Below, in pieces: positions 29,603-41,900 of a stretch of DNA of 64,000 bases (its first letter is position 1; the number at the start of each line of letters is the position of its first letter). The stretch lies in contig NC_133929.1 in the NCBI RefSeq assembly GCF_964199755.1, positions 2,931,806 through 2,995,805 of the forward strand. The letters run 5' to 3'. This DNA is from Larus michahellis (Eukaryota > Chordata > Aves > Charadriiformes > Laridae). The notes beneath the pieces are model-generated. The model ran no database searches, had not been told where the DNA came from, and saw only the letters and a program-made list of their open reading frames with translations. Position numbers and translations under genes: made by a program.

Positions 29603-32600
29603 TAGAATCATAGAATCATTTAGGTTGGAAAAGACCCTTGGTATCATCGAGTCCAACCATCATCTCCACTCTACAAAGTTCTCCCTTACACCATATCCCT
29701 TAACACCACATCTAAACGACTCTCAAACACATCCAGGGATGGTGACTCCACCACCTCCCTGGGCAGCCTATTCCAGTGTCTGACCACTCTTTCTGGGAAG
29801 AATTTTTTCCTAATGTCCAGCCTAAACCTCCCCTGCTGCAGCTTGAAGCCATTCCCTCTTGTTCTATCGCTAATTACCTGTGAGAAGAGACCAGCACCAA
29901 CCTCTCTACAGTGTCCTTTCAAGTAGTTGTAGAGAGTGATGAGGTCTCCCCTCAGCCTCCTCTTCCTCAAACTAAACAGTCCCAGCTCCTTCAATCGCTC
30001 CTCATAAGATTTATTCTCCAGGCCCTTCACCAGCTTCGTTGCCCTCCTCTGCGCTCGCTCCAGCACCTCGAGATCTCTCTCGTATTGAGGTGCCCAGAAC
30101 TGGACACAATACTCAAGGTGTGGCCTCACCAGTGCTGAGTACAGGGGGACAATCACCTCCCTCCTTCTGCTGGTCACACTATTTCTAATACAAGCCAGGA
30201 TGCCATTGGCCCTCTTGGCCACCTGGGCACACTGCTGGCTCATGCTCAGCCGCTTGTCAATTAGAACCCCCAGGTCCTTTTCTGCTGGGCAGCTCTCCAG
30301 CCACACTTCCCCAAGACTGTAGCGATGCGTGGGGTTGTTGTGGCCCAAGTGCAGGAGCCGGCACTTGGCCTTGTGGAAGCTCATTCCATTAGCGTTGGCC
30401 CATCGGTCCAATCTATCCAAGTCTCTCTGTAGAGCCTCCCTACCCTCATGCAGATCAACACTCCCGCTTAGCTTCGTGTCATCTGCAAACTTGCTGATGA
30501 TACACTCTATGTCCTTCTCAAGGTCATCAATAAAGATGTTAAACAGAAATGGTCCCAACACCGAGCCCTGAGGGACACCCCTTGTGACCGGCCGCCAGCT
30601 GGATTTAACTCCATTGGCCACCACTCTTTGGGACCGCCCATCCAGCCAGTGCTTGATCCAGCAGATCGTATGCTCATCCAGGCCATGAGCCGCCAGTTTT
30701 CCCATGAGAATTCTATGGGGGACAGTGTCAAATGCTTTTCGAAAGTCTAGGTAGACAATGTCCACAGCCTTTCCCTCATCCAATAATCGGGTCATCTTGT
30801 CATAGAAGGAGATCAGGTTCGTCAGGCAGGACCTGCCTTTCCTGAACCCATGCTGACCAGGCCTGATCCCCTGCTTGTCCATTGTATGACTCGTAATGGC
30901 ACTCAAGATGATCTGCTCCATGACCTTCCCTGCTCCCGAGGTCAGACTGACAGGCCTATAGTTTCCCGCATCCTCCTTTCTGCCTTTCTTGTAGATGGGT
31001 GCTACATTTGCTACCCTCCAGGCCATTGGGACCTCCCCAGTTAGCCATGACTTCAGGTAGATCATGGAAAGCGACTTGGTGAGCACGTCTGCCAACTCTT
31101 TCAGCACTCTTGGATGTAACCCATCCGGTCCCATAGACTTGTGTGCATCCAAGCGGTGTAGCAGGTCACTGATCACTTCCTCTTTAATTGTGATGACCTC
31201 GTTCAGCTTCCCCTCCCTGTCTCCCAGCTCACGAGGCTGGGTGCCCAGGGAACAGCTAGTTCCACTGCTAAAGACTGAGGCAAAGTAGGCGTTGAGCACC
31301 TCAGCCTTTTCCTCATCCTTTGTGACTATGTTTCCCTCTGCATCCAGTAAGGGAGGGAGATTTTCCCTAAGCCTCCCTTTGTTGTTAATGAATTTATAGA
31401 AACATTTTTTGTTATCCTTAATGGCTGTGGCTAGGTTGAGCTCTAGCTGCGCTTTGGCTCTCCTAATTTTCTCCCTGCATAGCTTCGCTATATCCTTATA
31501 GTCTTCATGAGAGACCTGCCCCCTCTTCCAAAGGTCATAGACTCTCCTTTTGTTCTGGAGGTCCAGCCAAAGGTCCCTATTTAGCCAGGCCGGTCTCCTT
31601 CCCCGCCTACTTGTTTTTCAGCACACGGGGACAGCCTCCTCCTGTGCCTTTAAGACTTCTCTCTTGAAGTATGTCCAGCCTTCCTGGGCTCCTATATCCT
31701 TCAGGGCAGCCTCCCAAGGGACTTTGTCCAGCAGTCTTCTGAACAGGTCAAAGTTTGCCCTCCGGAAGTCTAAGGTGGCAGTTTTACTAACCCCTCTCCT
31801 TGTTTCCCCAAGAATCAGAAATTCGATCATCTCACGATCACTGTGCCCTAGACGGCCACCAACCTTTACTTCCCCCACAAGTTCTTCCCTGTTCACAAGA
31901 GGCAGGTCCAGGAGGGCACCTTCCCTGGTCGGCTCACTTAACTTCCTCACACAGCTGGTATCTTCCACACATTCCAGGAACCTCCTGGATTGTTCCCTCT
32001 CTGCTGTGTTGTATTCCCAGCAGAGAGCCGGGAGGTTGAAGTCCCCCACAAGAACAACAGCAAGTGACTGTGAGATTTCCCCCAGCTGCTTATAGAAAGC
32101 TTCATCCGCCTCACTGCTTTGGTTGGGAGGTCTATAGCAGACTCCCACAGCGATATCAGCTTTATCGGCCCTTAACCTAATCCAAACACTCTCCACCCCA
32201 TCATCACTATACTTGATTTCTGAGCTCTCATAGCATTCTCTAACATACAGGGCCACTCCTCCGCCTCTCCTTTCCTGTCTGTCCCTCCTGAAGAGCTTGT
32301 AGCCATCGATTGTGGCACTCCAGTCGTGTGAGGCATCCCACCACGTTTCTGTGATAGCCACTATGTCATAGTTTCCCTGGTGCATCATGGCTTCAAGCTC
32401 CCCCTGTTTGTTGCGCATACTGCGTGCATTGGTAGAGATGCACTTCAGATGTGCCAGTGACTCCAGCACCTTTTTGTGAGTGTGGGCCCCGTTTCCCACC
32501 AGACCCCTCCCAGGTGCTTCCATGATTTCTAAATGTCTGTCCCTTCTCTCAAATGATATGTTGGACTCTTTTGCTCTCCTGGTTTCCTTTAGAAAGCTTC
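29603..32600 (-). mobile_element. CR1 LINE copy D, complete ORF2 with one stop
   Basis: The 3' tail (ATAGAATCATAGAATC) is at 29603-29620. On the complement the whole of ORF2 follows in one frame, and similarity extends slightly upstream of the 32523 ATG. The subfamily is distinct from that of B/C/K. The 5' boundary near 32600 is approximate. No target duplication could be assigned. Confidence 0.9.
29686..32523 (-). pseudogene. CR1 ORF2 endonuclease-RT (copy D), single nonsense
   Basis: From the ATG at 32523 to the stop at 29686-29688 the complement reads as one frame of about 945 codons, broken only by TGA at 31618-31620. I followed 31617-31321 codon by codon and saw no other stop. Endonuclease: LKCISTNARSMRNKQGEL, ETWWDASHDWS, CYRPPNQ, VGDFNLPALCW, HSDREM (Asp-His replaced by Asp-Arg in the SDH block). 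Linker: [64 protein letters not shown]. The loss of His in SDH would impair the nuclease even without the stop. The first ATG gives a short N-terminal leader of about 27 residues before LKCI. Confidence 0.85.
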
Positions 32601-33917
32601 CACGTTGGCAGGAGGTATGTAAGGAGAGCAGCGGTTGCCTCTGGAATTAAGCAGGGTGCCCCAACCCTAGGTGCTGTTTTTCTGCTTTAGTCTTTCGCAG
32701 CTTGTTGCGCTGAGCATTTTATTTTTAAGGAAGCTACTACACTCTCCCTATGTACAGGAAACAGAATCTAAGCAAGGAGCCAAACCCAATGACTGAAGTA
32801 AGAAACAGAAAACTTGGAGTAAGTTTAGCTACCAGGACATTACATGGCAGAGCGAGTCTGCAGTGGATTTTAAGGGACTTGGAGACAAGTACACAATGCC
32901 TATTTTGCGGTGCAAAAAGTTTTGCTTTCTTAGATGAATGTCCTCTTGCTGCGATTATGAGTGAAGATGTTGATCTTGGGAGGGGATAAAGCTGTGTGTA
33001 AATGAGAAGAGAGGAGTGTACCAGAGAGCTATGGAGGGCAGCAACTTTGTTGCCGTGACTTTTACAAGCCTTCAAGGATAAGATTTAATGCTTTCCTTCC
33101 ATTTGTTTGTTTTCTCTGTCAGTTTTTGGGGCAGACAACTTGTATTTATTTTTTTTCAGACCCAAGAGCTTTGCAAAGCTTAATCAAAGTGCTTTGGGTT
33201 GAGGTTTTAATGCGAGCGAACTGATAGACTTTTGGGTGGAGTGAGCTGAGCTGAGCTGTGCATGATTTCAAGCAGCAGCAGTTCCCCAGGAAATCTGTTA
33301 TCGTTTGAATTGTTTTGGAGGGAGCAGACTGCAGCTTGCATTTCTGTTTGTGAACTCTCTCTTCCTCAGCTATTGATCGGTAACTTGAGCATTGCAACTA
33401 ACTTACCCAAAGGAGCTGAATGCAAATTTTGACTGCTATTTTGGTGTCAGTTTAAAGAGTTTTTAATGAAGACAGATGGAGGATATTGGATCATTACTTT
33501 CAAATGTGGCAGATAACAGACTGAGTCTGTTTCCCAGCAATTATAGTGAATTGTATTGGAACATTTGAGTGTAGAAGATAGGAGCACTTTGGTCTGCACA
33601 AAATTTCATGGGTTTCTGTATGTATAGCTTGGAACAGTACCATAAAATAGCTGAATTTTGTAAATCCTGATGGCAAGAGTGACCATTTATAGTTTCTTAA
33701 ACTTATTCCAGATTGAATTCAGGAAAATCAAATTTCAGCCCCAAAACAATGTTATTTTGGGATTAAAACCACACATTTCAGTTGCCCATTCTGCATCTCG
33801 CTTTCTGTGTTTCCCACTTGCAAAGCTGGAAGTGGTACAACACATGCTACTCCCTATTTTGCTTTTGAGGTGTTCAAACACAAGAGGATGTAAGGAGGGG
33901 TGGAGAAATACAAATGT
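32601..33917. other. Single-copy-looking DNA
   Basis: Neither strand gives a recognisable protein. A T-rich run lies near 33145-33157, and a GAGCT-rich short repeat near 33241-33260. No LTR or CR1 match. Confidence 0.45.
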
Positions 33918-34005
33918 GTCGTGGTTTAGGCCGGATTGGCCAATGATGGACGACAGATGCTCTCCCCCACCTCTCGCTCCAAGAAGAGGAAGGAGAGATA
34001 GAGAC
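33918..34005 (-). mobile_element. LTR 3'-end scrap, second family, inverted
   Basis: TGTCGTGGTTTAGGCC followed by GGATTGGCCAATG.. and GACAGATGCTC matches the end of the LTR at 19172 on the same strand. It therefore represents the terminal part of an inverted LTR next to a plus-strand gag piece. Confidence 0.65.
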
Positions 34006-34059
34006 TTGAGAAATGTGAGGAAGGACTTTAGTCGTCATGAAGGGCAGACGTGATTGCTC

Positions 34060-34350
34060 CAATGCTGATTCCATAGACTTAGACAGTAGAGAAGCTAGGC
34101 AGTTGGGAAACCTGGCCAGAGATGGAGGTATCGATAAAGTGATTGGGAGAAAGGCAAACACTCTCAGTCTCTGGAGGCGACTGCTATCAGCCATAAAGGG
34201 CAGATGATACCTTTAAGGATGATATCGAATGCTGTCCAAGCAAATGGACCAGCATGGAAAAAGGTATTAAGTACCTGAGGGAACTGGCTGTGCGAGAGGT
34301 GATTTATAGTGACTGGCAAGTGAATGTAGACCCTGATGAAATGCCATGCT
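34060..34350 (+). pseudogene. gag: ERV-B gag fragment
   Basis: It matches ERV-A gag 12190-12470: the DSREARQLGNLARDGGIDKVIG-like block, SLWRRLLSAI, then WTSMEKGIKYLRELAVREVIY. A stop (TGA near 34206) and small differences show decay. It is interrupted at 34350-34360 by an LTR. Confidence 0.75.
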
Positions 34351-34360
34351 GTCCTGGTTT

Positions 34361-34914
34361 GAGGTAAAACAGAACCAACTTTCTGTTCAGTAATTTTACT
34401 TCTTAGCTAGGCCTCTTCTAACTCTCTGAAATTAACAGCATGTTGTGACTGAAACGGTTCGTTCAGAGTGATAAGACAGTTTGTGCCAAGGAATGGTACG
34501 CACAGAGGCTCTTGCTTAGACTTATTGCTATAACAACCAAGGTCAGCTAATTTCGTTATTTGCCCCGTTAGAGGGTCAGAAGCGGAAAAGCGTAGAGGGG
34601 TCCCACCTGCAGGGAGGAGCAGACAGGACAGGCGACCCCAAACTGACCAACAGGGGTATTCCATCCCATCTGCCCCATGCTCAGTATAAAAGCTGAGGGA
34701 GCAAAGGGTCATCTCTCTTTCTTCAATGGCTGACGTCCAAGGAGGACCCTATCTGTTCATCTGCCTTTGATCCCGATCCGTGTGTTCCTGACTCCATCTG
34801 TGGAATCCAGTTCCCACCTGTTGCTGAGTCCAGTCTGGGACTTCCCCAGTGCCTGCCGGTGACATCATCCTGGGAGCTTAATACAGTTTTGTATATACTG
34901 TATCTATTTCTGCA
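34361..34914 (+). mobile_element. Partial LTR, second family, inside ERV-B gag
   Basis: It starts TGTCCTGGTTTGAGGTAAAACAG at 34364 or so, has a TATA box (CAGTATAAAAG near 34684), the CAATGGCTGACG and GTGCCTGCCGGTGAC blocks, and stops at about 34914 before the A/T-rich and terminal parts seen at 19172. Gag sequence of ERV-B resumes at GAGGACATAAGGATG. About 320 bases of gag relative to ERV-A are missing here, so insertion and deletion both occurred. Confidence 0.75.
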
Positions 34915-35105
34915 AATATGCAGAGGACATAAGGATGTGGGATGGATGACCTAACTCAGCCCTACAGGCATGGGTGCTTGATTTGCAAGGCAAAAAAGAT
35001 AGAAGAAAGAATTCTTCCAGGAGGATGGCTGCTCCGACCTATGCTGAGCAATCCTCCGGTCTGGGTAGAAAGTCATCTGCTAATGGTAGGCACTATGCTC
35101 AAGAC
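34915..35105 (+). pseudogene. gag: ERV-B gag C-terminus
   Basis: It reads as the gag end seen in ERV-A (RMWDG block), shortened and partly shifted, and ends HYAQD before the TAG at 35106-35108. The TAG is in frame with pro-pol as in ERV-A. Confidence 0.6.
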
Positions 35106-35108
35106 TAG

Positions 35109-37133
35109 AGGGGCCCTGCCTCCAACCAGGAGGAGGAGAGGGACAACAGAGTTTATTGGACTGTGTGGATTCGATGGCCTGGCACATTAGAGCCACAAAA
35201 GTATAAAGCCCTGGTGGACACTGGTGCATGGTGTACCCTATTGCCATCGAATCATAAAGGGACAGAATCTGTCACTATTTCTGGAGTGACAGGTGGGTCT
35301 CAAGAACTGACTGTACTGGAGGCTGAAGTGAGCCTGAATGGGAATAAATGGGAGAAGCACCCCATTGTGACTGGCCCAGATGCTCCGTGCATCCTTGGCA
35401 TGGACTACCTCAAGAGAGGGTATTTCAAAGACCCAAAAGGGTATGGGTGGGCTTTTGGTATAGCAGCTGTAGAGACTGAGGACATTACACAGCTGTCTGC
35501 CTTACCTGGCCTTTCAGATGACCCTTCTGTGGTGGGACTGCTGAGGGTTAAAGAACAGCAGGTGCCAATAGCTACTGCCATGGTGCATCGCACCAAACGA
35601 GACTCCCTGATTCCCATCCAGAGCCTGATTCATCAGCTAGAGACCCAAGGAGTGCTCAGCAAGACTCACTCACCCTTTAACAGCCCTATATGGCCAGTGC
35701 GAAAGCCTGATGGAGGCTGCAGATTAACAGTAGACTATCATGGCCTGAATGAAGTCACACCACCACTGAGTGCTGCTGTGCCAGACATGCTAGAACTGCA
35801 GCATGAACTGGAGTCCAAGGCAGCCAAGTGGCATGCTACCATTGACATCGCTCATGCCTTTTTCTCTGTTCCTTTGGCAGCAGAGTGCAGGCCACAGTTT
35901 GCTGTCACCTGGAGAGGCATCCAGTACACCTGGAATTGACTGCCCCAGGGGTGGAAACACAGCCCCACCATTTGCCATGGACTGGTCCAGACTGCACTGG
36001 AACAGGGGGAAGCTCCAGAACATCTGCAATACGTTGATGACCTCATTGTGTTGGGTAGTACAGCAGAAGAAGTTTTCAAGAAAGGTAAGAAAATAATCAA
36101 GACCCTTCTGAGAGCAGGTTTTTCTGTAAAAAGAGGTAAGGTCAAGGGACCTGCACGAGACATCCAGTTCTTGTGAATTAAGTGGCAAGATGGTTGTCAC
36201 CAGATCCCAATGGATGTGATGAACAAAATAACAGCTATGTCCCCACCTACTGACAAAAAGGAAACACAAGCCTTCTTAGGGGTTGTGGGTTTCTGGAGAA
36301 TGCATGTTCCAGGTTATAGTCAGATTGTGGGACCTCTCTATGAAGTGACTCGAAAGAAAAACGAGTTTACGTGGGGTCCTGAGCAGTGACAGGCCTTTGA
36401 GCAAATCAAACAAGAGATTGTGCACACAGTAGCCCTTGGACCAGTCTGAACAGGATGGGACATTAAATATGTGCTCTACATGGCAGCCGGGGACAATGGC
36501 CCTACCTGGAGCCTCTGGCAGAGAGCACCAGGGGAGACTCGAGGTCGAGCCCTAGGATTCTGGAGTCGAGGATACAAAGGCTCTGAGGCCAACTATACCC
36601 CAACTGAGAAAGAAATCTTGGCAGCATATGAAGGAGTCAGAGCTGCTTCAGAGGTAATTGGTACTGAAAAGCTCCTCCTGGTGCCCCGATTACCAGTGCT
36701 GGGCTGGATGTTCAAGGGTAAAGTTCCTTCTACTCATCATGCCACCGATGCTACCTGGAGTAAGTGGGTTGCCTTAATCACTCCATGAGCTCGAATAGGA
36801 AACCCAAATCATCCAGGAATTGTAGAAGTGATCACAAACTGGCCCAAAGGCAAAGACTTCACAATGCCACCAGAGGAGGTGGTGACTCGTGCTGAGGAAG
36901 CCCCACCATATAACGAACTCTCAGATAATGAGAAACACTATGCTCTGTTCACTGATGGGTCTTGTTGTAGTGTAGGAAAGCAGTGGAAGCAGAGCAACTG
37001 GCAGCGCAGAGGTAAACCCATCTGGGCTGCTGAATTGTGGCAAGATATTGCTGACCAGCTAGGGAAACTAGTCATAAAGGTACGCCATGTAGATGCCCAT
37101 GTACCCATGAGTCGGGCCACTGAGGAACATTGA
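35109..37133 (+). pseudogene. pol: ERV-B protease-RT-RNase H, six stops
   Basis: Closely related to ERV-A pol and kept in one frame to 37133. Protease: VDTGAW, CILGMDYL. RT: RLTVDYHGLN, TIDIAHAFFSVP, catalytic YVDD at 36030-36041. RNase H: LFTDGS near 36946-36963. TGA stops at 35937, 36174, 36387, 36447, 36786 and 37131; at 35937, 36387 and 36786 ERV-A has CGA, and at 36447 CGG. About 70 codons of RNase H, including the second catalytic block, are deleted near 36982. It keeps the IWAAELW residues that ERV-A lacks. Old and non-functional. Confidence 0.9.
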
Positions 37134-38074
37134 AACAATCATCAAGTGGACCAGGCTGCTAAGATTTTCCAGACAGATTTGGACTGGGAACATAAAGGTG
37201 AACTGTTTTTAGCTCGGTGGGCCCATGACACGTCAGGTCATCAAGGAAGGGATGCAACATACAAATGGGCCTATGACCGAGGAGTGGATTTAACCATGGG
37301 CGCCATCGCACAGTTATCCATGATTGTGAACCATGAGCCAAAATCAAGCAAACTAAAAGGTTAAAACCTTTGTGGTATGGGGGACAATGGTTAAAATATA
37401 AATTTGGGGAGGCCTGGCAAACTGACTATATCACACTCCCTCAAACCCACCAGGGGAAGCCTTACATGCTTACAGTGGTGGAAGGAAGCACCGGATGGTT
37501 GGAAACCTACGCCGTGCCCCATGCTGCTGCCCAGAATACCATCCTGGGCCTTGAAAGGCAAATCTCATGGCGACACGGTACTCCAGAAGGAACTGAGTCA
37601 GACAGTGGGACTCATTTCAAAAACAGTCTTATAAGTAATTGGGCAAAAGAACATGGCATTGAGTGGGTATAGCAGATCCCCTGTCATGCACCAGCTTCTG
37701 GGAAAATTGAACGGTACAATGGACTATTAAAAACCACCCTGAAAGCAATGGGGGGTGGATCCTTCAAAAATTGGGACAAGCCTTTAGCACAAGCTACCTG
37801 GTTAGTTAACACCAGGGGATCCATCAATCGAGCTGGTCCTGCTCAGTCAGACCTTTTACATGCAGTAGAAGGGGATAAAGTCCCTGTGGTGCATGAAAGG
37901 GATATGTTAGGGAAAACTGTTTGGGCTTTTCCTGCCTCAGGCAAAGGCAAACCCATTTGTGGGACTGTGTTTGCTCAAGGGCCTGGATGTACTTGGTGGG
38001 TGATGCTGGAGAATGGAGAAGCTCAATGTGTGCCTCAAGGAAATTTGACCCTGGGTGAGAATACTCAGTTCTGA
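37134..38074 (+). pseudogene. pol: ERV-B integrase, frameshifted
   Basis: The zinc domain (HDTSGH) is in the upstream frame to about 37340, where the CETC-like half of HHCC is corrupted and the frame shifts. From 37370 the core reads WQTDYITLP, then aspartate 37601-37603 and glutamate 37709-37711 with 35 residues between. TAG at 37670-37672 lies between the two. The C-terminal domain with the WWVM block ends LTLGENTQF at TGA 38072-38074. No LTR follows. Confidence 0.85.
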
Positions 38075-38145
38075 GTCTGCTAGGATAGATGAGACTCTGC
38101 ACTTATGAACTAAAGGAACTTAAACTTTTGTGTATAAGAATAAAT

Positions 38146-38993
38146 CATGCCATCCAGAGGGACCTGAACAGCCTTGAGAGTTGGGCCCGTGCAAACCTCA
38201 TGAAGTTCAACAAGCCAAGTGCAAGGTCCTGCATGTGGGTCAGGGCAATCCCGAGCACAAATACAGGCTGGACAGAGAATGGATTGAGAGCAGCCCTGAG
38301 GAGAAGGACTTGGGGGTGCTGGTGGACGAGAAGCTCAACATGAGCAGGCAATGTGTGCTCGCAGCCCAGAAAGCCAACAGCAACCTGGGCTGTATCAGAA
38401 GAAGCGTGGCCAGCAGGGCAAGAGAGGGGATTCTCCCCCTCTACTCTGCTCTGGTGAGACCCCACCTGGAGTACTGCGTCCAGCTCTGGAGCCCCCAACA
38501 TAAGAAAGACTTGGACCTGTTGGAGCAAGTCCAGAGGAAGGCCATGAAGATGATCAGAAGTCTGGAGCCTCTCTCCTATGAGGACAGGCTGAGAGAGTTG
38601 GGGTTGTTCAGCCTGGAGAAGAGAAGGCTCCGGGGAGACCTTATAGCGGCCTTCCAGTACCTGAAGGGGGCCTACAGGAGAGATGGGGAGGGGCTCTGTC
38701 TCAGGGAGTGTAGCGATAGGACGAGGGGTAATGGTTTTAAACTGAAAGAGGGGAGATTTAGATGAGATATTAGGAAGAAATTCTTTCCTGTGAGGGTGGT
38801 GAGGCACTGGCCCAGGTTGCCCAGGGAAGTTGTGGTTGCCCCATCCCTGGAAGTGTTCAAGACCAGGCTGGATGGGGCTTTGAGCATCCTGGTCTAGTGG
38901 GAGGTGTCCCTGCCCAGGGCAGGGGGCTTGGAACTAGATGATCTTTAAGGTCCCTTCCAACCCAAACCATTCTATGATTCCATGATTCTATGA
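38146..38993 (+). mobile_element. CR1 LINE fragment, ORF2 C-terminus and 3' end
   Basis: The fragment starts at CATCCAGAGGGACCTG (RT thumb side), reads [51 protein letters not shown] and [23 protein letters not shown] (38181-38765 open). The 3' UTR follows and an ATTCTATGATTCCATGATTCTATG tail ends near 38993. It lacks the FADD core. Same subfamily as 46.9-48.2 kb. Confidence 0.9.
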
Positions 38994-41900
38994 TATGTAA
39001 TTTTTATTTGAGGTCAGAATACAAAATGGTGAATACAGCAGAACTGCAGCTGCCAAATTCACCAGCTTCAATAAAGTACCTAACGTGGCAACTTAAGGCT
39101 TTCCTTGTGGCAGAGGAGAACTATTAAGTTATGGTGAAAATGTACTAATGGTTTAGGTAAATTGTGTTGTAGAGTAAGAATTTATCCCATTTTGAAAACT
39201 AATTTTAATATGAGTGAAGCCAGTAACACCTTAATATCCATTTTTTCCATGGGCTGCTCAGGACAATTGATTTCCAGGTTAGAAGACATATCTTTTTTGT
39301 AATAATACCCTTTCTGCTCCTTTTGCCAAGGCTTTGATTGTTAAAAGAGTTTGTATTCCCATTCAGTGTATCATCAATGTTTGAGTGAGTGCTGGAAGAA
39401 ACAGGATTGCTGTTACAGCTGAGCTCCTGCTTCAGACTCTGAAATCTCAGGCTGCATCAGTTAAATGCAGGCTTTGCTTTAATTCAAGGTTTTCTATACA
39501 GCTTTATGAGCTTTGTTTATCAGATTGAAGCTGAGACTTAGGTATGATTGAGGAGCTGCTCTGTTGTTTCTGTCCTGATTTTCCTCTGCCTAAATGTGTT
39601 CACCTGTTTCTTTGTGCTCCTGCTTGGGGAGCATTAAGGCTAAAAGATGGGTACTGGGGTTCTAGGATAGGTTCTCCCTTTCCCACAGACTTCCAAGTGG
39701 TTCATATCTCCTTGTTGATCCAGACTCCTGCATGTAAAATGTTGATAGCAGTACTTTCCTAGAAAAACAATATGAACATACTGGAATCCTGGGCTGGAAG
39801 GGAATGGAGACAGACAGATGGTTGATGGGCTGGGTTTGGTTTTCCTATAGACGTCTCAGTAGAGATATGTGAAACTCATCCCAGCCCTGTGGGGAGCCTT
39901 GACAGAACTAGACCTATCTGGTACTTGTGACTTTTTATGGAGCTTATAAAACCTCTGTTCCTGGGCAGTGAGGCATCAGCTGCTCCAATAGGAAGGATTT
40001 GACCTTAATACAGGAAGATGGAAATCAAGATAGTGGTTGGGATGAAGGATCCACCTTGCCCAGTATTATTTTTCCAAAAGTGGTTGCAGGTGGTAAGCTA
40101 GGGAAGAGTGGGAGCATGGCAAGCAGATATCATATCTTAATAATTTCTTTTTCCAGGGGATTCGCTAAGTCTATTATATTTTAACTGTTTTGTAACCTGA
40201 AATGGCTCTCTCAAGTGCTTGCCCTGTCTCCCCTTGAACCCCTGTGGACTTCTTCCATCCATAATACCATTTGAGAAGTAAGGAACAGCAAACAGCAAAA
40301 AGAGGAACTACTGGTCTGAAGGGAAGCTCTTAGTAGAGAGTAGACTTGAAATGGAAGCTATTTAATATGTCAAATAATGCTCTGAGCATTAAAAAGTAAG
40401 ATTTTGTTAATGATGTTATTCAGCAGGAAGAACTTGGATGTCCTTAAGGAATAGTACGAATGAGAACTGGATAGTTCAGAATTTCATGGTTGTGTGCATG
40501 AGAAGCAAAAAGTTCAGTTCCAGCTGGGAGCTCATTGGAGAAAGTGAGAGAGATGGGGGAAAACTCAGGGTCTATCAGTGACATGCAGGATAACTGTAAG
40601 CAGCTAGCATGATGCAGACATGAAAAATATAAATGTCATCCAATTTGACATGTTGAACAAAATATTTGTAGCAGAGATGGGGAAATTTTAGTGTATTTAA
40701 GGCATGGTAAAATCTTGCTTAGAAGATTGTGTACATTTCTGGTCGTTCTCTGAAGGCTGTATGCAAACTGGGTCAGGTCCAGAGAAAGGATACTGGTATG
40801 ATCAAAGAAATGGAGAGCCTACCTAATGTGAAGTGATTAAAGAACTCAGATGATATAAATTTAAACACAGACTGGATAAACGTTGACGTTAAATCACATT
40901 TTTGGAACATGAGTGAATAGGGGTAAGCTGGAAGTGAGCTGGAACATGAGTGAATAGATAAGCTGGAAATTTAGAGAATGTTCTTAAACATCAGAGGAAT
41001 GAATTTGGGGAATTAATTCTGTTAGAAAATGGTTAGCAAACAACAAGAAATGTCCATTTTTTGAAAAAAACCCCACCCAGCAACAACTTTCTCTTTTCAA
41101 GTAATTTTCTTATTCTGGAGGTATAACTCCTGACTTGGGTTGCTAGACCTGAAGAAATCAGTACTGCTGTTCTGGGCAGTGGGCAGGGCTCACTGGGGAA
41201 GGATCATCATGGGGGGGCTGGTGAATCCTTCTGTTGTGAATGTGTCACTGTGACTGGCATAACCCCACAGATTCCTGTGGCGCTGTCCCCAGATACTCTC
41301 AGAAGGCAGGCTCAGTGGGGATTGGTTAGTGACCTCCTGGGGAAATGTGAAGACTGAGGGCAGTCATTGCCACTACTCTAACGTGTGCTTTTGTCAATCT
41401 GCTCGGACTTTTGACCCCTCACTCAAAAAATCCCATATTTGTTCCCACCTTACACTGAACAGAAAAGTTGTGAAGCGCATATTGATAATGATCACCCTGT
41501 ATTGATCTCTGTGTGTTTTAGAGATGTTGTTTGACCTTGAGGGGCAGGGCTTGCAGGGATGGGGAATGTTGGTTTTTTTCTCCTCTTTTCCTTTCTGAGG
41601 ATTTTTATAAAGTTTTCAGCACTTCCTGCTTTCCTGATGGCCTCTGTGTTCTGGTCCCCCTTGCTCCAGTTAAGCAGAACCATGCTATTAGTTCAGCTCT
41701 GACCAACATTCCTCTCTGGCATTCCTGAAATGGCCTCAGCGGTGATGGATGGGATTGCCATGTCTTGGGAATTCAGATTTCTGCCACAAGCAATCAGTGA
41801 GCAAGGTGGAAAGGCACTGAGCTGCTCCCACCTTGCTCCTGAGTGGTCTAGCATGTGAGAAAGAGTGATGATGTCTCTCCCTCCTGTGGCCATGATGAAC

